Shown: one piece after another, positions 58,825 through 64,000 of the stretch
Layout of the letters: each line of letters opens with the position of its first letter
How positions within the stretch are numbered: the stretch's first letter is position 1
DNA from: Psychrobacter arcticus 273-4
Lineage (GTDB): Bacteria; Pseudomonadota; Gammaproteobacteria; Pseudomonadales; Moraxellaceae
Length of the DNA: 64,000 bases
Direction of reading: 5' to 3'
NCBI RefSeq assembly: GCF_000012305.1
Contig: NC_007204.1
Location: 434,001 to 498,000, forward strand
The notes under the pieces: model-generated
Told to the model about the DNA's origin: nothing
The model's input: only the letters and a program-made list of their open reading frames with translations
The model's database searches: none
Made by a program: the position numbers and the translations under genes

Positions 58825-60051
58825 TTAAGCACCGAGTAATTGACGAATGCGCCTGATTGCCTCACGACTTTCCTCGACGCTTGCCACCAAAGCAATACGT
58901 ACATAGCCTTGCCCCGGATTTTTGCCATTGACCTCGCGTGACAAGTAACGCCCTGCTAGTGCATGGATATTGGCGTGCTCATAGAGCGCTTTGACGAAAA
59001 GCTCATCATCACCATCGAACTGCTCAGGCGCTTTTATCCAGAAGTAAAACCCTGCTTCAGGCATACGTAAATCTAATAACGCACCAAGCTCCGACATCCA
59101 TAAAGCGAATTTTTCTTGATACAGCGCTCGATTGTGCGCCACATGTTTTTCATCTTCCCAAGCGGCGATAGACGCCAGCTGATGAGGTATTGGCATCGCG
59201 CAGCCTTGATAGGTGCGGTACTGCAGATAAGAGTCCAAAATAGTGGCGTCACCTGCCACAAAGCCTGAACGCAAACCGGGCAGGTTTGAGCGTTTCGATA
59301 AAGAATGGAACACCAGACAGTTTTTGAAATCATGGCGACCAAGGGCAGCGCAGGCTTGTAATAGTCCTATTGGCGCTTTATCAAAGTACAGCTCGCTATA
59401 ACACTCGTCGCTGGCGATGATAAAGCCGTATTGGTCTGACAGGCGCAAGAGTTGCTCCCAGTCATCCATCGTCATCACCGAGCCTGTTGGATTATTTGGG
59501 CTACAGACAAATAATAGCTGTGTACGCATCCATACGTCTTTTGGAACGCTGCGAAAATCTCCTTTAAAGCCGTTGTCTGCAGTGCAAGGGATAAAATAAG
59601 GCGTTGCTTGTGCTAATATCGCTGCCCCTTCATATATCTGATAAAACGGATTGGGCATGACAACAACGGGCGATTGGTTGAGCGTTGCCGTCTGACTAAT
59701 AGTCTCTGTCTGATGATTAATCACTGCCTGTACGATACTAAATATCGCCTCACGCGTGCCCATTACTGGCAATACTTGCGTATTAGGATTGACGTGATTT
59801 AGGAAAAAACGCTTCTCAAGCCAATGGGCAATGGTTTGACGCAGCTCAAATAGCCCATTTGTAGTGGGATAATGACTTATTTTGTCCAAGTTTTCGCGTA
59901 GTACGTCCAGAACAAATGCTGGCGGCGCATGTTTTGGCTCACCAATACCCAGTTTAATTTCATCATAGCTATGGGCTGGGGTACTATCAGCAAGCAAAGT
60001 GGCCATCTTAGCGAATGGATAAGGGTGTAGGGTCGTCAAGTTGTGATTCAT
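58825..60051 (-). CDS. dapC: Succinyldiaminopimelate transaminase
   Basis: A 408-residue PLP-dependent class I aminotransferase in the succinylase branch of lysine and meso-diaminopimelate synthesis. GIGEPKHAPPAFVLD is its N-terminal signature. The PLP lysine is in VFHSLSKRSNLPGLRSGF, the cofactor-contact residues in VCSPNNPTGSVM and SDECYSELYFD, and the substrate arginine in GYVRIALVAS. Proximity to glnD is a conserved arrangement, as in Pseudomonas. ATG 60051 has a weak ribosome binding site. Confidence 0.9.
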   Translation of the reverse strand: MNHNLTTLHPYPFAKMATLLADSTPAHSYDEIKLGIGEPKHAPPAFVLDVLRENLDKISHYPTTNGLFELRQTIAHWLEKRFFLNHVNPNTQVLPVMGTREAIFSIVQAVINHQTETISQTATLNQSPVVVMPNPFYQIYEGAAILAQATPYFIPCTADNGFKGDFRSVPKDVWMRTQLLFVCSPNNPTGSVMTMDDWEQLLRLSDQYGFIIASDECYSELYFDKAPIGLLQACAALGRHDFKNCLVFHSLSKRSNLPGLRSGFVAGDATILDSYLQYRTYQGCAMPIPHQLASIAAWEDEKHVAHNRALYQEKFALWMSELGALLDLRMPEAGFYFWIKAPEQFDGDDELFVKALYEHANIHALAGRYLSREVNGKNPGQGYVRIALVASVEESREAIRRIRQLLGA

Positions 60052-60364
60052 AGGTAGGCTAACTATAATAGACAGTTAATAATAAAGTTATAAAGAAAAA
60101 TTACATTCAAGCAGTGTAGCACTTCTCTTATTTGTTGTCTTTTTCTTCTTATATTTCCCCAAAGCGCTTTATAATGACTTGACTAGAGCGTATTGACCCA
60201 CCGCTATTTTAACTATATAACTATATAACTATAGATAACTGTGTAAATAGGTAGTCATGTGGCTGTATCGTGACGCTTTATTATAAATAATAATATGGTG
60301 TATGTATCACTAAGTAAAGATAAATGCTGGTTTTTATAAAAGCGTATTTTAGGAAAAATTTGAT
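60052..60364. other. Divergent promoter region with a short tandem repeat
   Basis: About 310 bases without a gene. TAACTATA is repeated three times near 60208-60235. No other feature is recognised. Confidence 0.4.
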
Positions 60365-61033
60365 ATGTCTAGTATGTTAAAAACTAACGGTCTCGATGCT
60401 AAGGATATCAATGAAAAATACTTTGATGATCATAAAGAACTTGACGTTTATAAACAATTAAAGCAGCGTGAACAGGCTTGGTGGAAATCACACCAGCAGT
60501 TGACACTGTTACGAGAACGTCAAATGTTTTGGTTTGGTGATAACAGTTTTATGATGTGGCTGCTGTGGCAATTGGTCAGCTATATAGTCGTTGCCATGGT
60601 GCTGATGCTGCTCAGCAAGCTACTAGACATATCGTTCCCTCTGTGGCAATACATCGCTTTATTTGTCGTACAAACCTTGATTTTTGTTGTGATGCTGGGT
60701 TTTAAAGATAGATTTGCTAGGCAGTTGGAATATAAGATTAACCAAGCCGATTTGTCGCGTGAAGAGATGCTCAATGAGATGACGATTTTGGCTTCCGATA
60801 GCTTGTATCGCGACGTTCATGCCAAAGCGCCTATTACCTTGAAGCAGATCTATCGATATTATAATGCAGAATTTCGTTTGGTAAGCTTGCAGCGCCTCCT
60901 ACAAAAGGAAGTCGATGCGGGGCGCTTGATGTATGGCGATCAAAAGATAGAAGCAGCTCTACTGCCTCTAGAGCTTGCTGATGATGCCCTGAAAGAATAT
61001 GCTCGTGGCATCATATACAAAAGCTTGATATAA
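60365..61033 (+). CDS. Membrane protein of unknown function
   Basis: A 222-residue protein with an N-terminal charged region (about 1-55), two hydrophobic segments (LLWQLVSYIVVAMVLMLLSK and YIALFVVQTLIFVVMLGF) and a C-terminal soluble domain of about 110 residues rich in Leu and Glu. I do not recognise the family. It starts at ATG 60365 (ATG 60374 is an alternative) after GGAAAA. It ends 10 bp from the end of convergent glnD. Confidence 0.7.
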   Translation: MSSMLKTNGLDAKDINEKYFDDHKELDVYKQLKQREQAWWKSHQQLTLLRERQMFWFGDNSFMMWLLWQLVSYIVVAMVLMLLSKLLDISFPLWQYIALFVVQTLIFVVMLGFKDRFARQLEYKINQADLSREEMLNEMTILASDSLYRDVHAKAPITLKQIYRYYNAEFRLVSLQRLLQKEVDAGRLMYGDQKIEAALLPLELADDALKEYARGIIYKSLI

Positions 61034-61043
61034 AAAAAGCGCG

Positions 61044-63791
61044 TTAAATAGAGTCGTTATGGACACTCAGACTTTCTATTAATGCTGTTTTTAACGTCTT
61101 AAGTTTATTAGCGCTCAATGCCTGATCGTTTTGGTCGCTGATATAAAACATATCTTCTGCACGCTCGCCAAGTGTCGTAATACGCGCGGCGTGTACTTCA
61201 ATCTGCTGTTGCAAAAATACTTGTCCAACACGCGCAAGCAAACCTGGCTGATCAAGGGTCTCTAAGCTCATAATATGCTGACTTGAGGCATCATTAAACT
61301 CAAAATTGATCGTCGTTTCCACATCAAAATGTTTGAGCTGGCGTGGAATCCGTTTGTGCGTCAGTTTGGGCGCGGTAGGGTTTTTAAAGGCATCAATCAG
61401 TCGCTGCTTAAGCTCTTGTTGGCTATCACTATCGACCAGTAAGGTGCCACTACGGTCCAATAGTACGTAAGAATCCAGTGCAAAATCACGGGTCGCTGTG
61501 ATAATACGGGCATCTAATACATCGAGATTCATCTGATCAAATACTGCCATAGTAACGGCAAACAAATTGACTTGATCTTGGGTATAAACAAAAACCTGCA
61601 CCGCATCCAGTGCCAGCTCTCGATGCTCACGTAAGACAACTAATGGCGGACTGTCGGCATTTGATGCTCGACCTATGGGTGGATGATTCAAAATCGCCTC
61701 GGTATGCCATAAGATATCTTCTGCAATTTCACGCAAAAAATACTCATCGCCCAAGTCATCCCACAAGCTCAGTACCTCATCGCGATTCATATGCTGATTG
61801 TCGACGTTATCTAGCATCATCAGTGCCTGTTTGCGCGTGGCACTGATCATATCTTGACGATTGGTTGGGGCATCAATATCCGCCCGCAAAATACGGCGTG
61901 TTTGCGAGTATAGCTGCTTCATAAGGGTCGCACGCCAGCTGTTCCAAAGCTGTGGATTAGTGGCGTTCATATCAGCGACGGTTAACACATACAGATGATT
62001 TAGATGAGTGACGTTACCCACTAAATCTGCAAATAGCGTCACAACCTCTGGGTCCGAGATGTCCTTTTTCTGCGCCGTCATTGACATCAGTAGATGATAA
62101 CGAGTCAACCAGCCAACCAGATTGGCGTCTGCATTACTCATACCATGAGCCAGACAAAACTCAATCGACTCGATTTCGCCAAGTTGACTATGGTTGCCGC
62201 CACGACCTTTGGCAATGTCATGAAACATCGCCGCCAAGACCAAAATCTCTTTGCGCTCAATGCGCTGAAAGATAGAGCTGACCAGCGGAAAATCTTCATA
62301 AAAATGCGGATCAATAAAACGGTGCAAAATACGAATCAAAAATAAGGTATGGGCATCGACAGTATAACGATGGAACAAGTCATACTGCATCAGACCTGTT
62401 ACTTGAGCAAAGGCGGGGATATAGTTGCCCAGAACCCCGTAGCGATTCATGGTACGCAGGCGATGAAAGAGATAATTTTGCTCTTTTAAATTGGCTAAAA
62501 ATAATGTTTGATGCGTGGGGTTATCTCGATAAGCCTGATCAATACCGCGTGCTGCAATCTTTAGGGCGCGTAAGGTATGAGTACGAACGTTTTTAATGCC
62601 GTACTGACCCATGAGTAAAAACATCTCTAAAATCGATTCAGGGTGCTGAGCAAATACTCTGTGATGCGCCATTGCAATTTGCTCGCCGACTTGATTGAAG
62701 CGGGCGTTAATGGGCTGCTTTTTTGGGCGTTCCTCGTCAGGCAGTTGCGGCTCTATGATGGTTTCATAATAGTGATTGGTCAGCATTTCAGACAATGTCG
62801 ATATTTGCATGGCACAGCGATAATAATCGCGCATAAAGCGCTCTACCGCAGCATTTGGTTGATCATCTGGCTGGGTATCATAGCCCATTAGCTGGGCAAT
62901 CTCGCGCTGATAATCGAATAACAGCTTGTTTTCATTACGTCCTGTCAACTCGTGCAGATAGTGCCGTATTTGCCATAGATAGCCTTCTGAAAAACTTAAC
63001 TCATCGAATTCTTTTTCAGTCAAAAAGTTCTGTTGCACCAGATCATAGAGCTTACTAACCCGAAAATAGCGTTTGGTCACCCAGCCGACGATATGAATGT
63101 CACGCAGACCACCGGGAGCAGTTTTTATATTAGGCTCAAGATTATATTCCGTGGCATTGTGCTGTAAATAACGTGCTTTTGCCTCATCGATTTTTACGTC
63201 ATAAAACGCGCGCGGGGACCATTGATTGTTCACTATTTGGTGCGGAACATCTTGCAAGGTCTCGTTGCCTATTAATAGGCGAGCCTCTAATAACGCACTG
63301 GCAATGGTATGATCAAGCGCCGCCTCCAAGCATTCACTGACGCTGCGTACTGATAACGCTGGCTCAAGTCCAATGTCCCATAAGAGTGCCACTAAGTTAT
63401 CAATCTTGCTACTGGTATCAGCGTCAATCTCATGTGGCATCAGCAGCAAAATATCGATATCTGAATGCAGCGACAACTCACCGCGACCATAGCCACCGGT
63501 TGCAAACAGTGCCAAATCCGTCTTATCAAGCTCAAACCATTTAAACAAACCAATCAATAAATCATCAATCACGCAAGCACGAGCGCTAACCAATTGCCGA
63601 ATATTGACACCACGTTCGAGTGCACGGCTGATATCGTCATTGATTTGAAGCAACCATTCAGGAATACCAAATAGCGATTTTTCTATCAAGCTCGTATCTG
63701 TTGACAGAGATAGAGGCGCGGTTGTCATATTGTCTGTTGACAACAAAGGCATCGGTGTCAAATCAATAGCGGTGACAGCACAATTAAACAT
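61044..63791 (-). CDS. glnD: Bifunctional uridylyltransferase/uridylyl-removing enzyme (PII regulator)
   Basis: A 915-residue sensor of glutamine that uridylylates PII proteins at low glutamine and removes UMP at high glutamine. The nucleotidyltransferase site is FATGGYGRGELSLHSDIDIL. The HD hydrolase domain contains MFHDIAKGRGGNHSQLGEIE. Two ACT domains at the C-terminus (AVTMAVFDQMNLDVLDARI, and SLETLDQPGLLARVGQVFLQ) bind glutamine. The N-terminus is about 30 residues longer than needed, so the true start could be an internal ATG; ATG 63791 follows GGATAA. Neighbouring dapC fits conserved context. Confidence 0.96.
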   Translation of the reverse strand: MFNCAVTAIDLTPMPLLSTDNMTTAPLSLSTDTSLIEKSLFGIPEWLLQINDDISRALERGVNIRQLVSARACVIDDLLIGLFKWFELDKTDLALFATGGYGRGELSLHSDIDILLLMPHEIDADTSSKIDNLVALLWDIGLEPALSVRSVSECLEAALDHTIASALLEARLLIGNETLQDVPHQIVNNQWSPRAFYDVKIDEAKARYLQHNATEYNLEPNIKTAPGGLRDIHIVGWVTKRYFRVSKLYDLVQQNFLTEKEFDELSFSEGYLWQIRHYLHELTGRNENKLLFDYQREIAQLMGYDTQPDDQPNAAVERFMRDYYRCAMQISTLSEMLTNHYYETIIEPQLPDEERPKKQPINARFNQVGEQIAMAHHRVFAQHPESILEMFLLMGQYGIKNVRTHTLRALKIAARGIDQAYRDNPTHQTLFLANLKEQNYLFHRLRTMNRYGVLGNYIPAFAQVTGLMQYDLFHRYTVDAHTLFLIRILHRFIDPHFYEDFPLVSSIFQRIERKEILVLAAMFHDIAKGRGGNHSQLGEIESIEFCLAHGMSNADANLVGWLTRYHLLMSMTAQKKDISDPEVVTLFADLVGNVTHLNHLYVLTVADMNATNPQLWNSWRATLMKQLYSQTRRILRADIDAPTNRQDMISATRKQALMMLDNVDNQHMNRDEVLSLWDDLGDEYFLREIAEDILWHTEAILNHPPIGRASNADSPPLVVLREHRELALDAVQVFVYTQDQVNLFAVTMAVFDQMNLDVLDARIITATRDFALDSYVLLDRSGTLLVDSDSQQELKQRLIDAFKNPTAPKLTHKRIPRQLKHFDVETTINFEFNDASSQHIMSLETLDQPGLLARVGQVFLQQQIEVHAARITTLGERAEDMFYISDQNDQALSANKLKTLKTALIESLSVHNDSI

Positions 63792-63930
63792 GAGATTTAT
63801 CCAGTTAAAAGTTTGAAATCCGGTTCAATAAATAAGGATCGTTAAAAATAAAAAGCGATCGATAATATAGAGAAAGTATAAAGATAAAAAACCATCAAGA
63901 ATAGTGGGGGAAAACCATTAATAATAGACG

Positions 63931-63955
63931 AAAAAAAGACCGCCTAAGCGATCTT
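63931..63955 (-). terminator. Terminator of the gene at the right edge
   Basis: On the minus strand AAGATCGC-TTAG-GCGGTCTT (one wobble) is followed by seven T, just after the stop at 63967-63969. Confidence 0.75.
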
Positions 63956-63966
63956 GAATGATGATG

Positions 63967-64000
63967 TTATTGAGTCAAAAAACTCAAATCTTCTTCGGGG
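63967..64000 (-). CDS. C-terminal end of a protein running off the window (partial)
   Basis: On the minus strand the frame reads PEEDLSFLTQ and stops at TAA (63967-63969), followed by a terminator. Only eleven codons are visible, so the product cannot be named. Confidence 0.45.
   Translation of the reverse strand, partial: PEEDLSFLTQ

Overview
The window looks like chromosome from a Psychrobacter-like gammaproteobacterium (Moraxellaceae). This is inferred from protein family content, the tRNA-Thr/Tyr/Gly/Thr-tuf block, the trxB-aat/ftsK and dapC/glnD neighbourhoods, moderate-to-low GC, and a dense family of short palindromic elements. No database search was possible, so the genus is an inference.

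Layout. 1-12 kb: a gene tail, a crotonase-family enzyme, a Bcr/CflA-type exporter, rpsB-tsf, a lytic transglycosylase, an LrgA/LrgB-like pair, hflX, a PlsC-like acyltransferase, a Tas-like aldo/keto reductase and the FKBP isomerase fkpB. 12.2-16.6 kb is an accessory block: an intact IS982-family insertion sequence with perfect ends and a 7-bp target duplication, a lipoprotein gene broken by a short element, a Sel1-repeat gene made of near-identical 108-bp units, an IS3-type transposase remnant and a hemerythrin-like gene. It separates fkpB from lspA-ileS, which are neighbours in many relatives. 16.6-38.5 kb: lspA-ileS, a membrane-anchored thioredoxin, a GNAT-nitrilase fusion, a BLUF photoreceptor, a probable D-2-hydroxyglutarate dehydrogenase divergent from serA, trhO, an AbiH-like defence gene with one in-frame stop, metX-metW, hemH and polA. 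38.8-48.4 kb: ohr, prfC, two genes broken by the short element, an FHA protein, four tRNAs, tuf, a HEPN-like protein, rimI and a MerR regulator. 48.6-64 kb: trxB-aat, ftsK, rlmH, a DEDDh exonuclease with a CBS/nucleotidyltransferase protein, dapC and glnD.

The most striking structure is a 138-bp element present in twelve full-length copies, both orientations, plus at least three decayed ones. It starts TATAGT and ends ACTATA, carries an imperfect inner inverted repeat and behaves like a MITE. In two broken genes, removing 136 bp (one TA kept) restores the reading frame exactly, which indicates insertion at TA with TA duplication, as in IS630/mariner-type MITEs and Correia elements. Three other copies sit exactly at the junction of longer direct repeats (27, 14 and 9 bp). 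No transposase that could obviously move it is present here.

Most remaining genes are housekeeping: translation (rpsB, tsf, tuf, prfC, ileS, aat, rimI, rlmH, hflX), amino-acid synthesis (serA, metX/metW, dapC), nitrogen sensing (glnD), haem (hemH), replication and division (polA, ftsK), and redox (trxB, ohr).
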